Shown here in pieces: positions 8,796 to 19,627 of a DNA stretch of 46,759 nt (position 1 is the stretch's first letter; each line of letters starts with the position of its first letter). The notes beneath the pieces were generated by a model, which was not told the origin of the DNA, did not search any database, and was given only the letters and a program-made list of their open reading frames with translations. This stretch comes from Symbiodinium natans. Lineage: Eukaryota > Sar > Dinophyceae > Suessiales > Symbiodiniaceae. The position numbers were made by a program, and so were the translations under genes. The stretch spans positions 9,569-56,327 of the forward strand of contig CAJNDS010000450.1 of NCBI GenBank assembly GCA_905221605.1, in the 5' to 3' direction.

Positions 8796-10508
8796 TCAAT
8801 GTAGGTATGAAGCGAGGCCTGCCACCACGATAGCGACTGCTGCCGTCCCTGCTGTGTTGGTGAGCTTGGGAAGAGACCAGGCCTTCACCATGTCCTGGTA
8901 TGCCTGATCTTTTGGATGCGCCTCTGCATACACCGTGAGTCTCTTGGCAATTTCTTTCTGGGCCTGTAATTTAGGTCCAGACATCTTGAGGGTGGAGATC
9001 CAGGTGGTTGCTGACGGGGCCGCGTATCTTGATAGTGAGCTGGTGAGTTCATGTACTTGTCGGATCTTGTCCATTTTGGCCTTGTCACCTGGTTCTCGCT
9101 TCGGAGCTATGCCGCTGAGATACTGGATGAGTTCTTCGTCGTCGAATGCATTGACGATGTCGAGGAGGACTTTATTTTGTCTGCCGCCTGGTGATTCGAA
9201 CGGGCGGCTGGATGCTGGTTCACCTGTGACCGGAGATCTTGGGCTGGGGTGGTTGGAGGGTGTGGTGATGCCTCCAATGAAGTTGGGGTCCATCTCGTCT
9301 TCCACGGTAGGTGGGTGGGGGTGAAGTGGGGGAGGGGGTTGAGGTGCTTGTTCGGCTGCTTCGGATGCTATCGGTTGCGATACTTGGGCGTCGTCGGCGT
9401 CGATAACCTGCGCAAAGTCGTGGGTGTTGTCCTGAGCGCACGGATCTCGGTGTGGATGTGGTTGTTTACCGGATGATGGTGAAGTCTTGCTGGTGCCTGT
9501 TTCGAAGAAGTTGGGCATCTGGGTTTGGGTAGGTGGGATGATGCCCTGCGGGAAGGGTGTCTTGCGGCTCTGACTTGCCAGCTGTGCGCGCAATCCTGCT
9601 ATCTCCGCTTCTTTCTGTGCGAGTTGGGCACGTACTTGGGGTTGTACAGCAGGGGGATTGTTGTAGCGCATGAGGAGGTCTCCAATGTTGGCGACGAGCA
9701 TCTCCATGGCTTCCTTCCGTTGGGCTTCAGAGGGCAGCATTTCAGTACCGTTCTTCCACTTCCAATAGTTGACTGCGATGGTCTCGATGCGAATGTTGCG
9801 GTTGCGGATGAAGGTGGAGAGTTTCATGTGAAACACGGCATCGGGTAGTGACTTGTGGCCTTGGAACTGAGTCCATCGTCCGTTGGCGAGCTGTCGCAAC
9901 ATATAATTGTGCTTGCCCTCGAAGGCCACTTGCCAGAGTTTTATGTCGAACGGATCCATACCTGCCGTGCCATTTTTCTTGGCCGATGACGTGGCAGGTA
10001 CGATTCTGGGCATCTGGACTCCTCCATACTGGTTTTTGTCGTAGAGCAGCTCGGTGGAATCCCAGTGGTCTGGGAGGTCATTGTTGGGCTGGTGGAAGAT
10101 GTCCTGGAGCACTTCCTTGGCGCGTTCTTTGGGGTTAAGGCGGGCTGGGGTAGGGGCCGAAGATTGAGTGGATTGGATGGGAGAGTTCCCGTATATCGGG
10201 AGTCGCTGATCATGACGGTGGCGATCTCGTCGTGGGTTGTACACCGAATCTTGTCCGTGGTGAGGAAGCGTGTGGGACGTTGTGAATGTGGGCCTGGGGG
10301 TCAAAGTCGGTCCCGAGCTGGGACGTGGGTTGGAGTGGAACGTGCGCGTGGATCTCGGTGATGCCGACCTAGTGCGATGCCTCCTAGATGGTCTTGGCGT
10401 GCTGAACCTTCTGGGTGATCTGGATCGTCTGGAACGGTTGCCTCGCCTGTGTGCGTCTGCATGCCATTGAGCATGTCGTTGATCATGGCGATCACGTCTG
10501 TCTGCCAT
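8796..10508 (-). CDS. 570-aa RS-rich coiled-coil protein with C-terminal hydrophobic tail
   Basis: This ORF has an ATG start, 570 residues and a TGA stop. Residues 1-75 are rich in Arg-Ser, Ser-Pro and His, like SR-protein tails, and would bind RNA. Residues about 125-285 look globular, with several Trp. Residues about 290-320 form a short coiled coil. A Pro/Glu-rich disordered linker follows to about 425, then a helical acidic/basic domain (about 430-545). The last 20 residues are strongly hydrophobic (AAVAIVVAGLASYL), suggesting a tail anchor. It lies just upstream of the nuclease-RT gene. An RNA-binding, membrane-associated particle protein would fit, but this is inference and no family match was recognised. 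Confidence 0.72.
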   Translation of the reverse strand: MADRRDRHDQRHAQWHADAHRRGNRSRRSRSPRRFSTPRPSRRHRTRSASPRSTRTFHSNPRPSSGPTLTPRPTFTTSHTLPHHGQDSVYNPRRDRHRHDQRLPIYGNSPIQSTQSSAPTPARLNPKERAKEVLQDIFHQPNNDLPDHWDSTELLYDKNQYGGVQMPRIVPATSSAKKNGTAGMDPFDIKLWQVAFEGKHNYMLRQLANGRWTQFQGHKSLPDAVFHMKLSTFIRNRNIRIETIAVNYWKWKNGTEMLPSEAQRKEAMEMLVANIGDLLMRYNNPPAVQPQVRAQLAQKEAEIAGLRAQLASQSRKTPFPQGIIPPTQTQMPNFFETGTSKTSPSSGKQPHPHRDPCAQDNTHDFAQVIDADDAQVSQPIASEAAEQAPQPPPPLHPHPPTVEDEMDPNFIGGITTPSNHPSPRSPVTGEPASSRPFESPGGRQNKVLLDIVNAFDDEELIQYLSGIAPKREPGDKAKMDKIRQVHELTSSLSRYAAPSATTWISTLKMSGPKLQAQKEIAKRLTVYAEAHPKDQAYQDMVKAWSLPKLTNTAGTAAVAIVVAGLASYLH

Positions 10509-10728
10509 GGCGTGGGGGTATGGGGATGCTGATATGTTCAGCTGTTAGTGAAGAAGCCTACGTGAGGCACGCAACGGCTGTGTCAGGCACATGAAACACT
10601 ACACTTGCAGAGGCAGCGTGTTCCGAAAATTGCATGCAGGATGTGAGGTGCATATGGCTGCAACTTCTCTCAACGGGTGCATGTGGCTGAGCTCGTTCCA
10701 TCGTGAAACTATGTTTGCTGGGACCTCA
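10509..10728. other. intergenic spacer
   Basis: This 220-bp spacer lies between the end of the offset-frame tail of the 783-aa gene and the start of the 570-aa gene. It is AT-richer than the flanks and has GCATGCAG/GTGCATATGG words. No gene is seen. Confidence 0.4.
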
Positions 10729-11037
10729 TCACTTCAGATACTTCCATTGATGTTGGCCTGCTTCTTGGTCAACGGTGGTGCGTCGTTGAAGTTCTAGTAG
10801 AGCTTGTCGTTGGTTGATGAAGTCCGTCCATTCCTCCTGGGTTGGCGTGGCCTGTGCTTGATTCTGCCTGATGTCTGGATCCTCCTGGAAGGCTGTAGGT
10901 GTTCCCGATACCGCCAACCACGTGGTTTGATGTACATGTAGAGCTTGGTGACGTTGGATTTGGCCTGATATCTTCGGGTGGGTCCAAAAGACCGAGTGCG
11001 TCCTGGGGTGTCCGATGCAAGGGGTAGGGACAGCCAT
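10729..11037 (-). CDS. probable true C-terminus of the 783-aa gene in the -1 frame
   Basis: This frame begins at an ATG that directly follows an in-frame TAG (11038-11040). It runs about 102 residues to a TGA. Its residues (repeated Gln, Trp, Glu and helix-like segments) look far more protein-like than the overlapping end of the 783-aa frame, which turns Arg/Ser/Pro-rich here and ends in TAG. The frame is also protein-like for about 15 codons upstream of the TAG. I infer that the large protein switches to this frame near 11085, next to a GGGCC run, through a one-base loss or recoding. Confidence 0.5.
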   Translation of the reverse strand: MAVPTPCIGHPRTHSVFWTHPKISGQIQRHQALHVHQTTWLAVSGTPTAFQEDPDIRQNQAQATPTQEEWTDFINQRQALLELQRRTTVDQEAGQHQWKYLK

Positions 11038-13145
11038 CTAAACGGGGAACTGGATGCCGTAGTGGATTGGAACCAGGCCCAGTCCAACTGTGTCTCCATC
11101 ACGCTGCTGGCCGGGATTGCTAACATTGGCGTTTGTCCTCCTGGACTCAGTCGGTGAAGTTTGCCAATCAAATCAGGACGGCTTGTCCGCTTGGCGTCGA
11201 AACCGTCGATGGTGTGGCAAGGGTCCGCAAAGGTGAAGATGAGTGGGTCCCAAAGTCGATGTAGTACATGTGCTGCTTGGGTGGAGACTTGAACTGCGTG
11301 GATCTGTTGTGAAGTGAGGGGTAAGGCGAATCTCGGTGTCCATACCATGGTGGGCAGTGTGTCGCTGTGGAGGTGGTCGATGGTGAGTTTGGTGCGGATG
11401 TCGGGAGTGGAGGGTGGCGTCCATCTGGTCGTGTGGGTGAGCTTCTGAAGCGTATCGGTCCATATGTTGGTTGACCAGTGGTCCGGAATCTGGAACGTGT
11501 TGATTCCCTGAAGGCATTCTGTGTGGGAATCGATGCTGGGCCATGTTCTGTGGAGCTGTAGGTCATGGTGAGCCTTGCGGAAGACTATGTTGCTGACCGC
11601 CTGCATGGTCATGATGCCCGAGATGGTGTTGTACTTCGCAAGCATCGGCTGGTGGAAGGGTGGCGTAGTACTATGGAGCACCACGCAGAGGTCTTGTATG
11701 GGCGGAAGCAGGGGTACCAATCCTGCCGTGCTGGGTAGGACGTGTGCTGACCAGACTCTGTGGAAATGAGTGCAGGTCTGCTCCAGTCTGCCCATAGTTC
11801 TGGGATCTGCGAAGTTGTGTGTGAACATCCAGAGTTCCGGGTTCACACTTCGGAATTTGATGTAGCCCCAGTGCCAGAGCTGATAGATGTTGGGCATTGT
11901 GGCCAAATCTGGGCAAGTGCCTTTGCGTACGAGCATCCTAAATTGTATGGCTGTGAACTGTAGGATGTGAACTGCAGCGGTTCCTGATAGAATTTCGTGT
12001 AGGAGGGCACGTAGTCGTAGGTGTAGGGGCTTGGGTTGGGGAATGTCGACGGAGTCGGCGTAGCGTGCCATCTGGACGTGGGTGGATGCGTCGTCCTTGT
12101 ACTGGTCCCAGGTCATGAGGATGCTGTTTTGAAGTTCTTGTTGGAGTGAGGGGAACTTGTGCACCAGCTGCTTCGGGAGGAAGGTCATGCGGTTGGGGAA
12201 GAATCGAATGACGGGTGTGCCGTCCTCTTGGAGTTCCCAATGGTGTGGTTCAACCGGAGGCAGCATGTGAACAAGTTCCGGTCGAATCGGTCGTCTCCAC
12301 CACTGCGGCTGCACTTTCTCTATCTGATCAACTGGTAGAACTGGGCGTAGCCGGCCTTGGTCGTGATGTTGTGTGACGGATTGCGCGTCCACAGCTGGTT
12401 CAAGGCTGTCGAGCAGTTGTTGCAAGCTGCTGACGTGCATGCCCATCGTGTGGACACCAGGATTTCGAAGTGGCGACCTGGATCTGTCTTCTCTGTGATG
12501 CCGTTCTTCGGGAGGAGGTACTGTGCGGTCGGGAGGTACGGGGATGTGTGGGAAGGCTCCAGTGTGCCAGGTTTGTAGGTCTCTGACAGGTTGGTCCGTG
12601 CCCGCATAATCCATGGACATGCCGGTGGCGTGGTCCTGGGGTGGTGTTTGTCGATTCGGATACCATCTCTGGAATTGGTTCGCATGGTCTTGTGAGGAGG
12701 TTGGAGGGGGAAGGGTATGGGGCATGGTACCGTGGTTTTCCGCGGAGGCAAGAACTCGACCGGGTTTGATTTCCATGTCTTGTAGTCGTCCTTGGCCGAT
12801 TATCTCGGGGTAGTCGGTCTGCACCGCTCGCAATCTGGATTGGTGCAGTATCTTGGCCTTCATGGTTTGCTGTCGAAATCTGTTGACGGTGTTGCTGATG
12901 CCCTCGTCAGTGGTGCTGAGCATCTCCATGTACTTGGATGGGTGCAAGTTGGTCGTCCATGGTCTGGCTGGCATCGACGACGTGTCCGTGGTAATGGGGG
13001 TGTCATCCTCCTCCACGATGCTCACCAAGAGTGCTTGCCATCTTTGTAGTATTTGGGGTCCTAGTACTTGCACAACCTGATGATCGGCGACTTGTCCGCT
13101 TAGCCAGCGGTGAAGGGCGTGCTCCATGTCTTCTGCCGGATCCAT
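10794..13145 (-). CDS. unknown 783-aa protein of the minus-strand block
   Basis: This ORF has an ATG start at 13145 and no recognisable domain. Residues 1-110 are helical. Residues about 110-240 are a Pro/His/Gln-rich disordered linker with an RSRS patch. Residues about 260-690 look globular with many Trp, Leu and His, and are probably the functional core. From about residue 690 the frame loses protein character while the -1 frame gains it, so the annotated last 90 residues are probably wrong. It is the second gene in transcription order, between the 911-codon ORF and the RS-rich gene. No function can be assigned. Confidence 0.68.
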   Translation of the reverse strand: MDPAEDMEHALHRWLSGQVADHQVVQVLGPQILQRWQALLVSIVEEDDTPITTDTSSMPARPWTTNLHPSKYMEMLSTTDEGISNTVNRFRQQTMKAKILHQSRLRAVQTDYPEIIGQGRLQDMEIKPGRVLASAENHGTMPHTLPPPTSSQDHANQFQRWYPNRQTPPQDHATGMSMDYAGTDQPVRDLQTWHTGAFPHIPVPPDRTVPPPEERHHREDRSRSPLRNPGVHTMGMHVSSLQQLLDSLEPAVDAQSVTQHHDQGRLRPVLPVDQIEKVQPQWWRRPIRPELVHMLPPVEPHHWELQEDGTPVIRFFPNRMTFLPKQLVHKFPSLQQELQNSILMTWDQYKDDASTHVQMARYADSVDIPQPKPLHLRLRALLHEILSGTAAVHILQFTAIQFRMLVRKGTCPDLATMPNIYQLWHWGYIKFRSVNPELWMFTHNFADPRTMGRLEQTCTHFHRVWSAHVLPSTAGLVPLLPPIQDLCVVLHSTTPPFHQPMLAKYNTISGIMTMQAVSNIVFRKAHHDLQLHRTWPSIDSHTECLQGINTFQIPDHWSTNIWTDTLQKLTHTTRWTPPSTPDIRTKLTIDHLHSDTLPTMVWTPRFALPLTSQQIHAVQVSTQAAHVLHRLWDPLIFTFADPCHTIDGFDAKRTSRPDLIGKLHRLSPGGQTPMLAIPASSVMETQLDWAWFQSTTASSSPFRWLSLPLASDTPGRTRSFGPTRRYQAKSNVTKLYMYIKPRGWRYREHLQPSRRIQTSGRIKHRPRQPRRNGRTSSTNDKLY

Positions 13146-13630
13146 GATGAAAGTGAGCGTCTAATGATCCGTTATGGTCAAGAGCAAAACTGCATGCGAA
13201 ATGCAATCCGCACTAACGACACCTAAAGGCGGCCAGAGCATGTCTCTCAAGGTCAAGGTCTAACGCATCACAGCAGTGCACGAATTCACTTGACGCGTGA
13301 TTTCATGTGCCGAAGAGAAAAGACAGGCTGATTCATCCGTAACGCAGTACTACATGCATCCGATTGCAATCCGTGACTGGCGCACACACTGGGCTGAATG
13401 CATAGAGCTCGGTGTGGATATTTCAAACAGTTCGGAACAGCAGAGTGATGTGTGGTGGGGTGGGGGTGCACTCCCTCCAATCTACGACCTGCTCCGCTTG
13501 ATGCCTTCCATTTTGACATGCTGTGATTAACGCGCTGGTGCCGCACGAGTGAGGGTTCGTGAAGGTGAAAAAGAAATCGTCACTTTGCTCTTCACGATGA
13601 GGAAGAAGGATTCGCCAGCTCAGGTAGTTG
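13146..13630. other. intergenic spacer with two TGCAATCCG motifs
   Basis: This 485-bp spacer lies between the first and second genes of the block. It contains TGCAATCCG at 13202-13210 and again at 13365-13373. The second copy extends to a 15-mer that matches 14 of 15 bases with one in the 5860-6148 spacer. The spacer is AT-richer than the genes. No coding region or RNA gene was recognised. Confidence 0.5.
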
Positions 13631-16366
13631 TCAACGTCGTTGTCCGCGGTCATTGTCTCGGGATCTGTTGGGAACTGGAGGTGGTGTGGTGGGTGAGGGT
13701 CTAGGGTGAAAGACGTTGATGGTGATCCCGGTGATCTCAGCGTACTGTGCATCAATGACGCTCTTCTCGGTGTGGGAGAAGACGGTGGTGAAGTTGCGAC
13801 TGGCCCGGCTGGTGTCGTTGAAGTGTGCCTCGATGAGCGCCTTCTGAGTCGTCCATCCTCCTCCCTTCTGCCGCATGTGGCTATGCTGGGAGGTGGACGA
13901 TGTGACGCGTCCAAATATGGTGAAACCTGTGGCTATTTCTCGTTCGGCAGGGCCTGCTCTGGCTTTTGGAAGGCGGAGGGCTTTGCGGAGGTTGGTGTGG
14001 CAAAATCCGAGTTGGAGGTTGTCGGGTGCGTTGTCTTGGTGGAATCCGTTGAACCCACGGTGGGGTAGGTATGCTTTGTTGTAGGGGAGGTTGTCGTCAT
14101 CCCAATTGGTGGGCTCCCAATTCGTGGGTCTGACGAAGCCCTCGCGCAGGATGTGCCATAGGCCTGCTTCATCGGTAGCGTGTGACCAATATGCCTTGTA
14201 GGCGCCCTTGTGCGTGGGAGGTGATGGACTGTTGGCATCGTGTGCGTGAGGTGGAGGCTTGGTGGTGCGTAGTGGTATGACGAGGACCTGTACCAGTGGG
14301 TAGTCAGTGGTGTCCTGTTTGTTGCTGTAGGGGTCGACGTGGATGAGCTCCGGGTGGATCACCGTGTCCGTGCTGGGGTGAGTTCTGAACTGGCCGAGGA
14401 AGGGCGTGATCTTGTAGTGAGAGCAAGCGAAGGATCTTGCCACTTGGCGGATGGCCATCTGTGCTGGGTTAGAGAGCCAAAGGGGCTGTCCTTGGGTGAG
14501 GTTGGCGATGTCGTGCATGATGTCGTTCATGTACCGGACGCCTGTGCTGGAAGGGTCCATGGGCGGCGGTGGGTCTTGTTGGTGGTACATCTCGGACACA
14601 CACGCGAGCCTGTAGGGGTCCGCCAAGGCGTCTTGGTAGAGCATCTTCATGCGTCGACGTTCTTCAGGTTTGAAGCCTGATTCGGTTTCTGGTCCTGCAT
14701 TGTGTGAAGTGGCTTCTGAGGGTGCTTGGGGTGGTCGGGATGAGGAAGCAGGTGTGTCTCTGTGGGTCGCCGTGTGTGAAGCAGATCGATGGAGCGCGGG
14801 AGTGAGAACGACGGTCGTGCCTCTGCGCCTGGTGCTGCTTGGGGAGGGGCTGCGTTGGGATGGTGTTGGTTGGGATGTCCGGTGATGATGAACTGGAGAA
14901 GAGCGCCTTCTCGATGTTCGCGATTCGGCTTCTTCCGAGTGTCGACGTGTGGATCTGGATCTTCTTGGACTGCGTGGCCGTCTGGTTTTGCCTGTCTGGT
15001 GGGGGTCGTTGGGTGCGGGGCTGTGGGGTGAATGGGAGATGTGCGTGTGTCGCGTAGATCTGGTGCTCCTGGGGTGGGCTGGGCTGGGCTCATAGGTGGT
15101 ACGGCTGCGACTTCGGGTGTGGTGTGTGGTAAAGGACTCTGCTCTGTGTTGGTCGCCAGGATGTTGTAGTTGCGTTGGGGCGACTCTGGTATGGGACTGG
15201 AGTAGCGGTGCCACGACTTTCTCAATCATGCCTGTGATGCACGTGAACATCTCCGTCATCTGGGATGGTGTCGTCATCGACGTGGTTTGAGAGGGTGGTT
15301 CTGGGGCTTGACGAGGTTGTTGATGTTCTCCGTGATGAACAGGTTGGCCTCTTTGATGGTCATCTTGTTGTGTGTCCGAAATCTGGGCGGGCATAGATCG
15401 CGGAAGTGCTGGAAGCGGTCTGGACTGCGACAAAGGCTCCTGCCGTGCTGCGTCTCGCTGCGGATCTCGGTGAGCGTATACTTGAGTGGGGTCTTGCTGA
15501 GATCTGCGTCCTTGGTCTAGGTGTTGTGTGTCAACTGGAGCATCTTGTTGACGTGGCTGGCCGTGTTCTGCTGGATCTCGATGTGCACAGGCGCCAGGGG
15601 TATTTAGTAGGGAGATGGGGTAAGGTCCCTCTCGAACTGGAGGATGGGGCTCTGCTTGCGCGAACACGGGATGATCTGCTCGTTGTGGAACATTCATTTG
15701 TTGCTGAAGATGGTGTGCTGGCCGAGGTGTGGCTTGATTCCATTCTGGTCGACCCTGAGGAGGGCTTTGTTGTTGATGATGATGCGCAAGGTCTCGAGGA
15801 TGGTGGTCTGGTCGTAGATCTTGGCCTTGATGATATTGCGGACCATGCTGAAGATACGGAGGTGGGTCCGGGTTCTGCCAATGACTTGTGGCCTGGGGGT
15901 AGGAGTGAGGTTGTGGATGTAGAGGTGCTGGGCGTACTTCCGGGTGATCGCTGCGACCATGTTGTTGAGGACTGGCATGTTGGTGGTGAAGATGGATGTT
16001 CTGGTTGGTCATCGGTGAATGTGGGCCCGTCGTTTGACTCGAAGGTGCGTATCCTGCTGCATCACCACGACGATGCGTCGGGGGACCGAACTGCATTTGA
16101 TCCAAAAACGCGGCTGGTGCTATCCATTGTGGCCGTAGGGATGCTGCATCCTGCTAGGGTGGCCACTGGTATTGAGCGTGTACTCCTCCGGCTGGTGGGT
16201 GTTGATTCCATCGACTTTGCCATCCTTGATCGTCTCCTGGGTAATGTGCCGTTGGGTGTGGCGTCTCAGGAGGAGGAGGAGGAGGATGTGCTTGATAGTC
16301 TGGTGGAGGACGAGGAGGAGGCGGCTGCCGCTGCCAACTTTGTTGGGACCACTGGTAGCCGTCCAT
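13631..16366 (-). CDS. about 911-codon disordered/globular protein with an internal TAG
   Basis: An ATG at 16366 in good context (CACCATGG) opens a Pro/Gln/Trp/His-rich frame. It meets TAG at 16154-16156 and continues in the same frame, with the same composition, to a TGA at 13631. Without readthrough, the part after the TAG starts at an ATG at 16096 and has 821 residues. The first 500 residues are low-complexity (Pro, His, Gln, then Arg/Ser/Thr). The last 330 look globular. Within these, a segment about 200 residues from the end has a His-Ala-Thr ... Ile-Leu-Arg-Glu-Gly-Phe pattern, faintly like entrances to ADP-ribosyltransferase-type folds, but I do not trust it enough to name it. This is the first gene of the block. 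Confidence 0.65.
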
Positions 16367-16740
16367 GGTGCGAGTCCGATGTAGCTGGGGTACGAGCTAC
16401 TCACTACTCTGACCTATGAAACCATTACGGCAAAGATATAGCAAAAAGAATGTTGCTAACCTCTCCGGATGCTGGGTCAGGACTAACAATCGAGGAACAT
16501 ACGGCACGCCGGCCGTCTTGCTGGGCATCGGTGGCACCCACATTAGTGGGCCCGGCATGTTACTAGTGCACGAAAACAATAGTACTTTGCATTCTCACTC
16601 GCCAGGTGAGCTCACATTTTTGGATTATCCTATGCGTCCGCACCGAAGTGAAGACTAACATAGGCAGCATGAACGCGTAGGAGCGAGGCTCCACCTACAC
16701 CCGCGGCCCAAGGCGAGGGCGGGCTGGCTGTATAACACAC
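16367..16740. other. upstream region of the minus-strand block
   Basis: About 370 bp precede the first gene. No ORF here looks coding. The stretch 16676-16725 is GC-rich and could fold (GGAGCGAGGCTCC is a short hairpin). The promoter or 5' boundary of the multi-gene element should lie here, but I cannot identify a terminal repeat, target-site duplication or hammerhead ribozyme core. Confidence 0.35.
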
Positions 16741-16913
16741 TTTTTGTTTTAGTGCTTCCACATAAACTGGTAGATGGAGATGCTCCGAAGGTAGAGATGC
16801 TCAAGCAAGAGGTAGTAGAGGAGCCCGAAAGTGATGAGGTAGAAGGGTCGCGAATGAAGGTTTATATGAAATATGCTATAAGGTACTTGAAATGCTCCTG
16901 CAACTGTGCTCAT

Positions 16914-17181
16914 CACGCTCAGATGCTCTGCAAGTCATGCTCTGATGCTCCACCACTCATGCTCAAACAAGCTTGCTCACCACGCTCAGAAGCTCTACAA
17001 TTCATGCTCTGATGCTCCACAAGTCATGCTCGCACAACTCTGCTCAGCACGTTCAGATGCTCCACGATTCATGGTCTGATGCTACACACTTCATGCTCCC
17101 GCAACTCTGCTCATCGCGCTCCGATGCTGCACAGTGCATGCTCATATGCTCTAACACTCATGTTCCGAACCTTCTCCATGC
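16914..17181. repeat. 67-bp tandem satellite, about four diverged copies
   Basis: Copies start at 16914, 16981, 17048 and 17115 with exactly 67-bp spacing. Each begins CACGCTCAGATGCTC (with changes) and contains two TCATGCTC words, so the unit is itself built from a shorter CATGCTC-type motif. CATGCTC words continue in a looser form to about 17370. Confidence 0.85.
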
Positions 17182-18542
<1,361 letters not shown>

Positions 18543-18599
18543 ACACAGACACAGACACAGACACAGACACAGGCACAGACAGGAGAGAGAGACAGACAC

Positions 18600-19600
18600 A
18601 CACGCACAAGCACACTCTCACTCTCACTCTCACTCATGTGTCCTCCGCCACCTTGGGTGGCGGTGGAGTCTCCACGGCCTGACAACGGCGTTCTACCACT
18701 CCGACTACCACTACCAGCCCGGACACCACCACTTGAAAGAGCCTCCGAAAGTCGGCGCCGCGCCATCAGGGCGGCGCCGAAGGTGGTGCGGAGAGCCTCG
18801 GGCACGCGTCGAGGTAGTCGATGATTCAGGAATCGGGTTTTGGCGAGCCCAAAAATCCCACGCCCCGTGCACACCCGGACGTACAAACCTCTGGGCCTCT
18901 GGGCACTGAAATTGCGCAAACGTAAGTTGCAATACCCTCGACCCTAAACCATAGAACCCTTTGTCCTTTAACACTACCACCGCAAACTAAACCCCCAGAT
19001 TCCGTAGATCCCGAGCCCCAATGCCCGGTGCATCCCAGACCCAAAACAAATGTCAAAAGCCTGCGCCGCCTTCAGCTTGTTTAGGTCCCTGGGCCGGGGC
19101 CCGGGCCATTACGGGCTCCTGGCACTCGAATTCTGCCTCCTCCCAGTCCCTATCCATCCTCGCGGCTTTCGCGTGCACACTACACGAAACGAACCCCACC
19201 TCCCTCTTTTGCTTCTCTTGGTATTCAGAACTCCGCCAAACCTTGCTATCGCGTAACCTCGCCCCAAAACCCAAAACCCCAAACCCAGTACGCCTGGAAA
19301 CCCTCCGAAAGGGCCGCATCGTGCTTCCCTTGCGCTACCGTGGCACTTTTTCAGATAGACGCTCCCTGATCTTATGAACAACTCGAGCTCTGAAACCGCT
19401 TCAGCTCCTGGAGCTGATGAAAAGGTTTACGGCCCAGGACTTCCCTAGGGTTTAGGGTCTAAGAAGGCCACTGTGACTTGGGACTCGCGAGAAAACAATC
19501 ACATGCGTAAACCCTTGGCCGCGGAGCCACTTCAGCACAAGGTCGTCTATCCCCTGCGCTTCAACTTCCTAGCTGCCAAAAGGGATTCAGGAGCAGCAAT
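18600..19600. other. no gene seen; scattered CCCTAAA/AAACCCC words
   Basis: This is moderately GC-rich sequence without a convincing ORF. Telomere-like CCCAAAACCC and CCCTAAACC words occur around 18950 and 19265. I interpret it as subtelomere-like or degraded repeat DNA. Confidence 0.4.
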
Positions 19601-19627
19601 TTTAGGGTTTAGGGTTTAGGGTTTAGG
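19601..19627 (+). repeat. interstitial telomere-type (TTTAGGG) tract
   Basis: Three perfect TTTAGGG units plus a partial one, the plant/dinoflagellate-type telomere repeat. It is too short to be a functional end. It may mark an old break repair or a retroelement insertion at a former chromosome end. Confidence 0.9.

Noticed and set aside
15406-16419. 337-codon plus-strand ORF opposite the first gene of the left block
   Set aside because: It is the antisense shadow of a Pro/Gln/His-rich gene; the minus frame has the good start context and continues with consistent composition.
16914-17181. CRISPR array
   Set aside because: The 67-bp units are head-to-tail diverged copies without distinct spacers, in a eukaryotic context.
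19400-19430. CTGATGA-like core as a hammerhead ribozyme
   Set aside because: No complete core with a second stem and GAAA at the right distance could be found here, or near the ends of the Penelope-like block.
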